Below, piece by piece: positions 38,201 to 46,478 of a stretch of 64,000 nucleotides of DNA; the first letter of the stretch is position 1, and each line of letters begins with the position of its first letter. Position numbers and translations under genes: made by a program. Below the pieces are notes generated by a model. That model searched no databases, was not told where the DNA came from, and saw only the letters and a list, made by a program, of their open reading frames with translations. Location: contig NZ_LFBV01000002.1 of assembly GCF_001905345.1 (NCBI RefSeq), forward strand, positions 1,240,001-1,304,000, written 5' to 3'. Source of the stretch: Streptomyces uncialis. GTDB taxonomy: Bacteria > Actinomycetota > Actinomycetes > Streptomycetales > Streptomycetaceae.

Positions 38201-38971
38201 ATGGTGACCGGTCGGAGCGGGGCACAGACAGGCGATCCCGCGCGAACGCTGGAGCTGCTGTGGCGGGAGCCCGGCGACGAGCACTCGGGGCGTGGGCCCC
38301 GGCCGGGACTGAGCGTCGACACCGTCGTCCGCACGGCGATCGCGCTCGCCGACGCGGAAGGGCTCGACGCCGTCACCATGCGGCGGGTCGCCGAGCGGCT
38401 GGACTTCACCCCCATGTCCCTCTACACCTATGTCCCGGGCAAGGCGGAGCTGCTCGCGCTGATGCTGGACCGGGTGTACCTGTGGATGCCGCGCACGGTC
38501 CCCGCCCCGGGCGGCGGCTGGCGGGAGCGGGTCACCGCCGTCGCCGACGAGAACCACGCGCTGTACGAGGCACATCTGTGGGTCGCGGGGCTGCCCACGG
38601 TCCGTCCGCCCCTCGGGCCCGGCGTGATGACCAAGTACGAGCACGAACTGCGGGCCTTCGACGGGCTCGGGCTCACCGATGTGCAGATGGACTCGGCGCT
38701 GGCCCACGTCCTCGGGTTCGTGCAGTCCGTGGCACGCGGGCGGCTGGATGTGCGGACGGTGGAACGCGAGAGTGCGCAGAGCGATGCGGAGTGGTGGGAG
38801 CAGCATGGGCCGCTGCTCGCGCGGGTGCTGGACGCGGAGCGGTTCCCGCTGGCCCATCGGGTGGGGGGTGCGGCGGCTGTGGAGTACGGGGGGCCGTACA
38901 GCGCGGAGTACGCGTACGCGTTCGGGTTGCGGTGCGTGCTTGATGGCCTTTCGGCCCTGATCGACGTGTGA
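38201..38971 (+). CDS. TetR-family regulator of the divergent UvrA-like gene
   Basis: 256 residues. The HTH lies at about 40-90 (VVRTAIALADAEGLDAVTMRRVAERLDFTPMSLYTYVPGKAELLALMLD). The all-helical C-terminal domain, with WRERVTAVADENHALYEAHLW and MTKYEHELRAFDGLGLTDVQMDSALAHVLGFVQ, resembles the TetR_C class. The ATG at 38201 follows GGAG by 9 nt; an ATG at 38186 with no ribosome site is possible. Divergent arrangement and shared palindromes suggest it represses both genes until a DNA-binding drug is present. Confidence 0.85.
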   Translation: MVTGRSGAQTGDPARTLELLWREPGDEHSGRGPRPGLSVDTVVRTAIALADAEGLDAVTMRRVAERLDFTPMSLYTYVPGKAELLALMLDRVYLWMPRTVPAPGGGWRERVTAVADENHALYEAHLWVAGLPTVRPPLGPGVMTKYEHELRAFDGLGLTDVQMDSALAHVLGFVQSVARGRLDVRTVERESAQSDAEWWEQHGPLLARVLDAERFPLAHRVGGAAAVEYGGPYSAEYAYAFGLRCVLDGLSALIDV

Positions 38972-39726
38972 AGGGCGCCTTCGCTTGCGCTTCTGAGGTC
39001 CCCCCTGTGCTGGGCGTACTTCGTTCCTGTGCGGTCGTTCGTGGGTGCGCAGTTCCCCGCGCCCCTGGATGGTGCCTCTGTTCGTCGCTCTTCGGGTGCG
39101 GGCCGGTTCTCGTCTTTGCGCAGTTCCCCGCGCCCCTGAGGTCGCGCCTCTTGCGGTTTCCGTTCGGGTGCGGGTGGCGCTTGGTTGCTCGCGCAGTTCC
39201 CCGCGCCCCTGGGTGGTGCCCCCTTGCGGTCGCTTTTCGGGTGCGGGGCCGTCCTCGTGTTTGCGCGGTTCCTCGCGCCCCTGAGGTCGCGCCTCTTGCG
39301 GTTTCCGTTCGGGTGCGGGTGGCGCTTGGTTGCTCGCGCGGTTCCCCGCGCCCCTGGGTGGTGCCTCTGTTCGTCGCTCTTCGGGTGCGGGGCGGTTCTC
39401 GTCTTTGCGCAGTTCCCCGCGCCCCTTTGGGGCGCGTCCGGTCTGTTCTTCGGGTCGGTGCCGGTCGGGATTCTCCGTCCTCGCTCCGACGCGCTCGGTC
39501 GGACGTCCCTCTTGTCCTGCTGAAGAGCATCGGAGTCTGCGGGCAGAGATTCCCGCCCACCCCCTCCCGTAGCGGGGCGCGTGCACGAGGAGGGGGGTGC
39601 AGGACAGGAGCAAGGTCGCTCAGCCGGGGGGACCGGTCACCCGGATGGGTGTTGTGGGCTGCGGGGTGGGGTGGGGCGGCGGATCATGGGGGGTGATCGT
39701 CCCCCCACCGGTGCGAGGTGTACGTG
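38972..39726. repeat. Intergenic repeat block A: six units of about 72 bp plus a 188-bp dispersed element
   Basis: The core GCGCAGTTCCCCGCGCCCCT recurs near 39047, 39118, 39191, 39263, 39336 and 39407, spaced 71-73 bp, with alternating inter-core sequences, so a two-unit super-repeat of about 145 bp is also visible. The last unit opens the 188-bp segment 39407-39594, which reappears at 61825-62011. Open frames through the block are repeat translations, not genes. The right edge holds the channel-gene promoter. Confidence 0.85.
39407..39594. repeat. Dispersed element, copy 1
   Basis: 188 bp sharing a near-identical start, a GGTCGGTGCCGGTCGGGATT segment and an exactly identical 50-bp core (about 39522-39570) with the copy at 61825-62011. 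Ends at GCACGAGGAGGG in both. Confidence 0.85.
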
Positions 39727-40341
39727 ATGGACGTACCGGACGCCGCGGACGACCCGGGTTCCGGAACGGCGGAGCCGGACGGCGGTTCCGGCCGTGGTCC
39801 GCGGCACCGGCGGTTCCGCGATCCGCTTCAGCGGTGGGGTGCGATCGCCGGGACGGTCACGATTCTCGTCTCTCTGTACTTCCTCCTCCCCAACACGGCC
39901 TTCGGGCCCGACCACCCCGCCGTGAGCTGGCTGGCGTTCATCGCCGCGCTCGTGCTGATCGCCACGCTGCTGCTCCGACATATCCGGGACGTCCTGATGG
40001 AGCGCGAGGGCACCCATCCGGCGTTCGCGATCGTCGTGCTGATGTGTATGACCGTGCTGGTCTTCGCCACGGCGTACCTCGCGCTGGCGCGCAGCCCGGG
40101 GGAGTTCGAAGGGGGGCTGTACACCCGGGTGGACTCGCTGTACTTCACGGTGGTGACCCTGGCGACCGTCGGCTTCGGGGACATCACCGCGCACGGGCAG
40201 GCGTCACGGGTGGTAGTGATCGTCCAGATCCTCTACACGTTCGTGTTCCTGACGGCCTCGGCCACCGCCGTGTCGACCAGGCTCCGCTCCCAGCTCAGGA
40301 ACCGCTCGGGCGCGAACCGTGCTGGGCGGCAAGAGCGCTGA
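39727..40341 (+). CDS. Two-pore-domain-type potassium channel subunit
   Basis: 204 residues. About four hydrophobic segments: WGAIAGTVTILVSLYFLL, WLAFIAALVLIATLLL, AIVVLMCMTVLVFATAYLAL and a final VVVIVQILYTFVFLTASATAV. The pore loop lies between the last two, with the selectivity filter TVGFGD at residues 147-152. This is a simple tetrameric potassium channel with an unusual pair of extra N-terminal helices and no RCK domain. The start at 39727 gives MDVPDAADD; an upstream ATG (39718) is possible. Its 3' end overlaps the opposing pterin dehydratase gene by 47 bp. Confidence 0.87.
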   Translation: MDVPDAADDPGSGTAEPDGGSGRGPRHRRFRDPLQRWGAIAGTVTILVSLYFLLPNTAFGPDHPAVSWLAFIAALVLIATLLLRHIRDVLMEREGTHPAFAIVVLMCMTVLVFATAYLALARSPGEFEGGLYTRVDSLYFTVVTLATVGFGDITAHGQASRVVVIVQILYTFVFLTASATAVSTRLRSQLRNRSGANRAGRQER

Positions 40342-40609
40342 GTCTGGCCGCGAGCGCGGTGTCCAGCGCGGTGATGGCGCCGCCCGCGTCATGGGTGTCC
40401 AGGGCGAAGGTGATCGTGTTGTACAGGATGTGGACGGACGCGTGGTGGTTCGCCTGGTCCTCCACGGCGGCCACCGCGGCGTAGAGCGCGGGGAGGGTGG
40501 CGCGGTCCAGGGTGAAGGAGGCGTACAGCTGGCCTTCCTGCACGGACCAGTCGGACAGCTCGCCGAGGGCCTGGTCGAGCTCGGCCGGGGTCAGGGGGGT
40601 GGCGGACAT
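40295..40609 (-). CDS. Pterin-4a-carbinolamine dehydratase family protein (copy 2)
   Basis: 104 residues. The family core is NHHASVHILYNTITFALDTHDAGGAITALDTALAARL, with the HH pair and THDAGG retained; Ala again replaces the Pro of HHP. Compared with the copy at 18666 it has a different N-terminus (LTPAELDQALGELSDWSVQEG), which is closer to the standard enzyme. No phenylalanine hydroxylase or biopterin gene is near. The 3' end is antisense to the last 47 bp of the channel gene. Confidence 0.85.
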   Translation of the reverse strand: MSATPLTPAELDQALGELSDWSVQEGQLYASFTLDRATLPALYAAVAAVEDQANHHASVHILYNTITFALDTHDAGGAITALDTALAARLSALAAQHGSRPSGS

Positions 40610-40792
40610 GACGTGGGATCACTCCTCGGGTACGGGGCGGGGATGGGTACGCGTCGGTTTCGGGGTGCCTGTGTGTCGGTCTGTGTGCCGGTCTGTCTGC
40701 GGGTGCGGGTGCGGGGGTGGATTTGGCTGGTGCGGGTGTCGGGTGGCGCTGTTTTTAGTACACCGCTCGACCCGCTGAGGTTCCCATTCGCG

Positions 40793-40807
40793 TTACCTCG
40801 GAGGTAA
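40793..40807 (+). promoter_or_regulatory. Palindrome TTACCTC-G-GAGGTAA upstream of secreted protein 1
   Basis: Perfect 7-1-7 palindrome, 95 bp before the start at 40902 and about 185 bp from the pterin dehydratase start. Candidate operator for an unidentified regulator. Confidence 0.5.
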
Positions 40808-40901
40808 TCGCCACGCCTGGGGCTCCCGGGACAGACTTGCGGCACCGCGGGCCCCCGCCCCGTACCGCAGGACCACCCCGCCCCCGTACAAGGAGCACCT
40901 G

Positions 40902-41810
40902 ATGCAGCGCCCGCGCCGGACAGCAGCTGTCGTCACCACCGTCCTGACCACCGTCCTGACCGGTGCGCTCGTGGCCGGTCCGGCCGTCGCCGGACCCGCC
41001 CTCGCCACCGGCGGGACCGGGAAGGCCGCGGGGGGCGGGAAGGCAGCCGAGGTCGACATCCCCTTCGCGGATCTCAAGGTCGAGGCGACCGGTCCGGCGA
41101 AGGTCGTCGCCGGGGATCTGGTCGAGTACGTCGTCCGGGTCACCAATCTGGAGGGGGAGGAGGTGTCCACCGAGCTGGAGTTCGAGCTGCCGAAGGGTTC
41201 GACCGGTATCACCGTCGGCTCACGTCCTGTGACGGAGCATCTGATACCCGTCGAGTCCTTCCTCCCGGGCAGTACGCGGGTGCTCAGGATCGGGGCCAGG
41301 ATCGGCGCCGGTGACGGCGGGATCAAGCTCCCCGCGAGCTTCAGGATTCCTGACCAGCCGCTCCTGAACACCTACAAGGACACCGACTGGCGGAACAACC
41401 ACGCGTACGTCGACACGGTGAACGAGAAGGGCGATCCCTTCATCGGCCCGAACGCCGTACTCGGCGTCAAGGGGCAGATCCTCGCGACCTCTCCGCAGTC
41501 CAAGGTGCTCAAGCAGGTGATCACCATCAAGAACACGGGTGAGCACCGGGCCACAGAGATCGAGCTCGAAGGACGGGTGCACCGTCTCTCCGGGAAGATC
41601 CTCAAGATCGACGGCGTCGACCCCGCCCGCGGCCACCACACCGACATCGGCTTCCGCTACCGGCTCTCCCCGCTGAATCCGGGCAGGTCCCGCACGGTGA
41701 TCGTCAAGACGCGGCTCACCTCGGAGACCGGCCCCGGGCCCGCGTACGGCGGCTTCTACGTGCTCGGCTCCGCGAACGGCGGGGAGCACACGCTCGACCT
41801 GCGCAAGTAG
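40902..41810 (+). CDS. Secreted DUF11/Ig-like protein, paralogue 1
   Basis: 302 residues with a signal peptide (RRTAAVVTTVLTTVLTGALVAGPAVAGPALA). The mature part is beta-rich in two similar halves: KVEATGPAKVVAGDLVEYVVRVTNLEGEEVSTELEFELPKG and VLKQVITIKNTGEHRATEIELEG, the pattern of DUF11/CARDB-type Ig-like domains found in surface proteins. It ends GGFYVLGSANGGEHTLDLRK with no membrane or sortase anchor. The gene at 42065 encodes a clear paralogue with the same end (GGDYYLGGVNGGDHELVLR). The role is probably extracellular binding or structure; nothing catalytic is seen. Confidence 0.8.
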   Translation: MQRPRRTAAVVTTVLTTVLTGALVAGPAVAGPALATGGTGKAAGGGKAAEVDIPFADLKVEATGPAKVVAGDLVEYVVRVTNLEGEEVSTELEFELPKGSTGITVGSRPVTEHLIPVESFLPGSTRVLRIGARIGAGDGGIKLPASFRIPDQPLLNTYKDTDWRNNHAYVDTVNEKGDPFIGPNAVLGVKGQILATSPQSKVLKQVITIKNTGEHRATEIELEGRVHRLSGKILKIDGVDPARGHHTDIGFRYRLSPLNPGRSRTVIVKTRLTSETGPGPAYGGFYVLGSANGGEHTLDLRK

Positions 41811-41869
41811 GGCGCCCGCGAGCAGGGCGACCTTGAGCAGAGCGGCCGCGAGCAGGCGGCCCCATGACA

Positions 41870-41914
41870 GGGGGTGCGGGGAGGTGACCTCCCCAGGTGC
41901 TGCCCCGCACCCCC
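41870..41914 (+). terminator. Large hairpin between the secreted paralogues
   Basis: GGGGGTGCGGGG (41870-41881) pairs perfectly with CCCCGCACCCCC (41903-41914). A second internal palindrome GGGGAGGTGACCTCCCC overlaps the left arm. It separates paralogue 1 from paralogue 2. Confidence 0.75.
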
Positions 41915-42064
41915 GCTCGACCCCCGCTCGTGCCCACCGTGCCACCCCGGCCGGTACGAGCGGGGCCCACCTTTCCCGGACCCGTCACCCCGGTCGTCGC
42001 GTCCCGCGCGTGAGCCCGGCCCCGTCCGGTCCGCGACCCATATCGATCGGGGAGGAACCCGGAT

Positions 42065-42898
42065 ATGAAACGTCCTGCCGCCATCACCGCCATCACCGCG
42101 CTCACCGCCGCGGCCCTCGTGCTTCCCGCCACCGCCGTCCAGGGGGACGGCACACCGGACACGGACATGAGCCTGCGCGTCACCGGCCCGGCCGGGGCCG
42201 ACCCGGGGGCCATGGTCGAGTACGTGGTGACCGTCGCCAACGAGGGTCGTGAGGCGGCCCCGCTGATCGTCGGGACCACGATGCCGAAGGGCACCACCAA
42301 GATCTCCTACGACTCCCGGCCCGTGGTGAACGGCAGGATCCTGCTGAACACCCTCGACCCGGGCGAGACCCGTACGCTGCGGATCGCCGCGCGGATCGGC
42401 AACCACAAGAACGCTCCGGTGCTGCCCGCGGTCTTCCGGGCCGGTGGAGGCGGTCCGGACCTGGTCCTCTTCAACGACAGCAACATGAGCAACAACACGG
42501 GCGAGGTCCGCACCAGGAACCTGAAGCAGGACTCGCTGAACGGTCCCGACGCCCGGCTCGGCATCACCGGCGGGATCACCGGCGACGGCACGCCGGGCAG
42601 TGAGCTCACCCAGACGGTCACCATCGGCAACACCGGTGTGCACCGGGCCACCGGCGTATGGCTCAGGGCGGTCATGAACCCCGCGTCGGGGCCGATCACG
42701 AAGGTCACCACGGTCGAGGGCGCCACGGGATCGCACGGCACGACGGGGCTGAACTACCGGCTGCCGAACCTCGACCCCGGCAAGACCCATGTGATCACCG
42801 TGACCACGAAGGCGGCGGGCACCCACCTCGGCCCCCTGGGCGGTGACTACTACCTCGGTGGGGTCAACGGCGGGGACCACGAGCTCGTTCTCCGCTGA
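42065..42898 (+). CDS. Secreted DUF11/Ig-like protein, paralogue 2
   Basis: 277 residues with a signal peptide (AAITAITALTAAALVLPATA). The same two-half beta layout as paralogue 1: SLRVTGPAGADPGAMVEYVVTVANEGREAAPLIVGTTMPKG, then LTQTVTIGNTGVHRATGVWLRAVMNPASG and the shared LNYRLPNLDPGKTHVITVTTKA near the end. Paralogue 1 has HRATEIELEG and LSPLNPGRSRTVIVKTRL at the matching places. The gap of 254 bp and the hairpin suggest a separate promoter. No anchor is visible, so it is released or loosely wall-bound. A direct repeat of 17 bp (GGCCACCCGTGAACAG type) lies just downstream, 42900-42937. Confidence 0.8.
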   Translation: MKRPAAITAITALTAAALVLPATAVQGDGTPDTDMSLRVTGPAGADPGAMVEYVVTVANEGREAAPLIVGTTMPKGTTKISYDSRPVVNGRILLNTLDPGETRTLRIAARIGNHKNAPVLPAVFRAGGGGPDLVLFNDSNMSNNTGEVRTRNLKQDSLNGPDARLGITGGITGDGTPGSELTQTVTIGNTGVHRATGVWLRAVMNPASGPITKVTTVEGATGSHGTTGLNYRLPNLDPGKTHVITVTTKAAGTHLGPLGGDYYLGGVNGGDHELVLR

Positions 42899-43177
42899 CA
42901 GGCCACCCGTGAACAGCTGACGGGCCACCCGTGAACAGGGGGCGCGGGCCCATGTCCTTCCCCCGGACATGGCCCCGCGCCCCCGCCGTCCGCCACGCGG
43001 CGGAACGGGAAGTCGCGGGTGGCCGACAGTCGCTTCCGGTGTCAGAGGGGGTACGTACTGTGGTGAGGGGTGGAGCTGTCGGCCGGTGCCGGGGCGGAGG
43101 CGGACCGGGGGAGGCGGCCGCCGGGGGTGCGCGGGGCCGGGTGCGCGGTGCCGCGTTGTCGAGGAAGGCGGGGGACG

Positions 43178-44500
43178 ATGACGGATGCACGGGGACCGCT
43201 GCTCAACGGAGCGGACCGCTTCATGCTCAACCGGGCCCGGACACAGCGTCAGGCGACCGGCCTCGTGCTCGACTTCAGCGGACCGGCGCCGCCGACGGAG
43301 GCGCTGCGGGAGCGGCTCGCGGAGCGCGCGCCGCTGATCGGACCGCTGCGGTACGTCACCCCCGCCGGGGGCGGCCCGTCCTGGCGGCGCCCGCGCTGGC
43401 GGCCGGCCGAGGGGGGGTTCGTCCCCGCACACCATCTGCGGGTGCGGGAGCACGCCGACCCGGTCGCCGCGCTGGACGAGGTCATGCGCGTGCCGCTGCC
43501 GGGCGGTGAGGTGCCCCCGTGGGATCTGTGGCTGCTGCGGTCCAGTACGGCGGCCGACCGGTTCCGGCTCTGTTTCCGGGTGCACCACGCCCTCCAGGAC
43601 GGGGTGGGCGCCGCGCACAGCACGCTGGATCTGCTGGACGACCAGGGGCCGGGCGGTTCGCCCGGCCCCTGGTCGTATCCGCCGGGGCGGCCCACCGCGC
43701 GCGGGGCGCTGCGGGTGCTGGGGGACCTGGGCCGCTCGTACCGCCCGGCGGGCGGCTGGGAGGCGCTGCGGCCCCCGGTGCCGGGGCCGACCCGGATCGT
43801 CCACGCGGACGTGCCCGAGGCGCTGTTACAGGAGGCCGCGCGCGGGTGGGGCGTCAGTGTGAACGATCTGTGCCTGGCCGGGCTCGCGCGTGCCCTGCGC
43901 GGCGGATGGCCGCGTCCGGGTGCCGGTGACGGGCCGCCCGCCACCTTGCCGGTGCAGGTGCCGATGTCCCTGCGCGGGGCGGACGAGCGGTCCGCGCCCG
44001 GCAATCTGACGGCGCTGTTCCGGCTCGAACTGCCCGTCGGCGCGGACGATCTGGCGCAGGCCGTGCGGCGGGTCGGCGCGGCGACCGGCGCGTTCCGTGA
44101 CACCCGGCTGCGGGATGTGGCACGGGTCGCCGCGGCGGTGTCCCCGTACGCCGTCACCGAGTGGACCGGGCACCGGCTCGCGGACCCCCGCGCACTGCCG
44201 CTCATCGCCAGTTCGCTGACCCTGCCGGGGGTGGTGGCGGCGTTCGGGGCGCGGCTCGTGGGGGGCGCCATGTTCTACGACCCGTGGTTCCCGCTGGGCG
44301 CGTACGTCTCGTTCACCCGTGCGGGTGGTGTGGTGCGGTGCGCGGTGGTGCACGCGCGTTCCGCGTCGGCGGTGCGGACGCTGCCGGAGCGGTGGGCGCG
44401 GGAGCTGTGCGAATCCCTCGCGGGTGTGCCGCGTCCGCCCTGGCCGTCGCGGCCCCGGCGGGTGGTCACGCCCCGGTGGTACGAACGGCCGTCGTCCTGA
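43178..44500 (+). CDS. WS/DGAT-like acyltransferase
   Basis: 440 residues. The acyltransferase active-site motif HHALQDG (His136, His137, Asp141, Gly142) and the second family motif GVSVNDLCLAGLARALR are present, with VPMSLRGADERSAPGNLTALFRLELPV in the middle. The family joins acyl-CoA to long alcohols or diacylglycerol, giving wax esters or triacylglycerol; streptomycetes use the latter for storage. HHxxxDG has Leu-Gln inside but is intact. The ATG at 43178 was chosen over the low-complexity upstream frame. It is somewhat divergent from typical members, so substrate is uncertain. Confidence 0.83.
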   Translation: MTDARGPLLNGADRFMLNRARTQRQATGLVLDFSGPAPPTEALRERLAERAPLIGPLRYVTPAGGGPSWRRPRWRPAEGGFVPAHHLRVREHADPVAALDEVMRVPLPGGEVPPWDLWLLRSSTAADRFRLCFRVHHALQDGVGAAHSTLDLLDDQGPGGSPGPWSYPPGRPTARGALRVLGDLGRSYRPAGGWEALRPPVPGPTRIVHADVPEALLQEAARGWGVSVNDLCLAGLARALRGGWPRPGAGDGPPATLPVQVPMSLRGADERSAPGNLTALFRLELPVGADDLAQAVRRVGAATGAFRDTRLRDVARVAAAVSPYAVTEWTGHRLADPRALPLIASSLTLPGVVAAFGARLVGGAMFYDPWFPLGAYVSFTRAGGVVRCAVVHARSASAVRTLPERWARELCESLAGVPRPPWPSRPRRVVTPRWYERPSS

Positions 44501-44625
44501 CCGTCGCCGGGCGGTGCCGTCCACCCGGGGACGGTCACCTGTTCGGGGGTTCCGCGGTCGCCGGTTGACGGGGGATGAGGTCTGCTGTCGGGCAGGAGCG
44601 GGGCCCGTACGGCGAGGAGATCGGT

Positions 44626-46149
44626 ATGCCCGGGGACGGCGAGGAGGACCCCGGGGCGCGACGGGCCCACGGTGCGGAGGGGGCATCCGGTGCGGAGAGG
44701 GCACCCGGTGCGGAGGGCTCGGCTGGGGCGGAGGGTTCAGCTGGGGCGGGTGGGTCACCGGTTGGGGCGGCGGGATCGGATGGGTCCCTGGCTGGGGCTG
44801 GGGCTGGGGCTGGGGCCGGGACCGGGACCGGGGCTGGGGCCGGAGGCGGGGCCGGGGGCCTGGCCGGTGGCGGGTCCGGGGTCGGGGGCGGTGGGCCTGG
44901 GGAGCGGTCGGGGGACGAGTTCGCGCTGTTGCGGGAGCGGGTCGCCGTGCTGGAGGCCGACCGGGGCGCCGGGGCGTCCCGGCACCGGGTGCGGGCGTTC
45001 TTCGCGGCGCTGCTGATCGTCGTCGGTTGCGTACTGGCGCCGCTCGCAGTCCTGGCGTCCTGGACCTCCTCCGAGGTCGGCGACACCGATCGGTACGTGG
45101 CCACCGTCGCGCCCCTCGCCTCCGACGCCGATGTCCAGGACGCGGTGGCGGACCGGGTCACCGACGCGGTGATGTCGCATCTCGACCTGAACGCGCTGCT
45201 GTCCGGGGTGGCCCTCGACCAGCGGCCCGCCCTGGAGAAGGCGCTCGGCAAGCTCGGGGACGCGCTCCAGAACGCGGTACGCGGCTTCGTGCACGACAAG
45301 GCGCGGGCCGTCGCCGCGTCCGACGCGTTCGCAACGGTGTGGACGCGGGCGAACCGGCGGGCGCACAGCGCGGTCGACAAGGCGCTGACCGGGAGCGGCG
45401 GCGGGGCTGTCCAGCTCACCGACGACGCCGTCACCATCGACCTCGGGCCCGTGGTGGACCAGGTGAAGCAGCGGCTCGTCGCCGACGGGCTGACCGTCGC
45501 CGGACGGATTCCGGAGGTCCATACGGAGCTGGTGGTCGCCCGCTCCGAGGACATCGGGAAGATCCGCCCCGCGTTCCGGGTGCTCCAGGTCCTCGGCAAC
45601 TGGCTGCCGGTCGTCGCCGTGCTGTTCCTCGCCGTGGGCGTGCTGCTCGCCCGCGGGCGGCGCCGGGCCACGGTCGCCGCCGCCCTCGGCGCCGCCTTCG
45701 CGACGCTGCTCCTCGGTGCGGGGCTCGTCGTGTTCCGCGCGCTCTACCTCGACGCGCTGCCCCCGGGGGTGTCGCGGGGCGCCGCCGGTTCGGTGTACGA
45801 CGCGCTGACCCGGTTCCTGCGGGTCGCCGTACGGACCGTGGTGGCGGTCGGCGTCGTCGTCGCGCTCGCCGCGTGGGTGACCGGGGGCGGCCGGTGGGCC
45901 CGGCGGGTGCGGGGCGCTTGGGGCGACGGGATCGGAGCGGTACGGGGGGCCGCGGACCGCTTCGGGTTCCGCACCGGTCCGGTGGGTCCGTGGCTCGGAC
46001 GGTACGGGGTGTGGGTGGGGTGGGCGCTGGTCGCGGCGGCGGTGCTCACGCTGGTGCTGTGGTCGTACCCGACGGGGTGGGTGGTGTTCGGGCTGGCGCT
46101 GGCGCTGGTCTTCGCGCTGGCGTTGGTCACGTTTCTGGCGGGGGTCTGA
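44626..46149 (+). CDS. Integral membrane protein with low-complexity N-terminus
   Basis: 507 residues from the ATG at 44626, which follows GAGGAG; the frame is open to 44575. The first 90 or so residues are Gly/Ala repeats (GAGAGAGTGTGAG) from GGGGCTG-like DNA repeats. Then come a short coiled coil (DEFALLRERVAVLEADRG), a membrane helix (FFAALLIVVGCVLAPLAVLASW), a roughly 200-residue outside helical domain (SEVGDTDRYVATVAPLASDADVQDAVADRV...) and about four more helices from residue 325 to the end. I do not recognise a catalytic motif; proteins of this shape are common and uncharacterised in streptomycetes. Confidence 0.75.
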   Translation: MPGDGEEDPGARRAHGAEGASGAERAPGAEGSAGAEGSAGAGGSPVGAAGSDGSLAGAGAGAGAGTGTGAGAGGGAGGLAGGGSGVGGGGPGERSGDEFALLRERVAVLEADRGAGASRHRVRAFFAALLIVVGCVLAPLAVLASWTSSEVGDTDRYVATVAPLASDADVQDAVADRVTDAVMSHLDLNALLSGVALDQRPALEKALGKLGDALQNAVRGFVHDKARAVAASDAFATVWTRANRRAHSAVDKALTGSGGGAVQLTDDAVTIDLGPVVDQVKQRLVADGLTVAGRIPEVHTELVVARSEDIGKIRPAFRVLQVLGNWLPVVAVLFLAVGVLLARGRRRATVAAALGAAFATLLLGAGLVVFRALYLDALPPGVSRGAAGSVYDALTRFLRVAVRTVVAVGVVVALAAWVTGGGRWARRVRGAWGDGIGAVRGAADRFGFRTGPVGPWLGRYGVWVGWALVAAAVLTLVLWSYPTGWVVFGLALALVFALALVTFLAGV

Positions 46150-46478
46150 GGGGGCTCTGGGGGGCTCTGAGGGGGCTGACGGGTGGGCTGGCGGGTGGCC
46201 CGGGTGGGGTGGCTGGGTTCGGCTGGGGTGGCTGGTCTGGCTGAGGTGGCTGGGTCCGGCTGAGGTGGCTGGGTCCGGCTGGGTTCGGGGTGGCCGGGGT
46301 GTTCGGTGGGGTGGGTGCGGGCCGTGTTGGCGGGCGGTCGCGGTGGTGTGCGGCGTTCACCCGGGCGGGGGTGTCCCTGTGGCGGGGGGTGGTGGTCCGG
46401 GTGACGTTGGGACGGCGGGGCCGGAGTGGCCCGGTGCGGTGCGCGCGGTTGCGCGGGCCGGTGAGAAAGGTGGTCCCC
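46150..46478. other. Gene-free stretch with GGCTGAGGTGGCTGGGTCC repeats
   Basis: About 330 bp. Positions about 46200-46290 are imperfect tandem copies of a 20-25 bp GGCTGAGGTGGCTGGGTCC unit. The right part carries the promoter of the next gene. Confidence 0.55.

Noticed and set aside
38985..39430. CRISPR array
   Set aside because: Cores are spaced regularly, but the spacers repeat and resemble one another, the core is not a hairpin repeat of typical length, and there are no cas genes.
38968..39696. Plus-strand frame with repeated CAVPRAPGW and FAQFPAPL segments
   Set aside because: It looks like a repeat protein but is simply translated 72-bp intergenic repeats, with no ribosome site.
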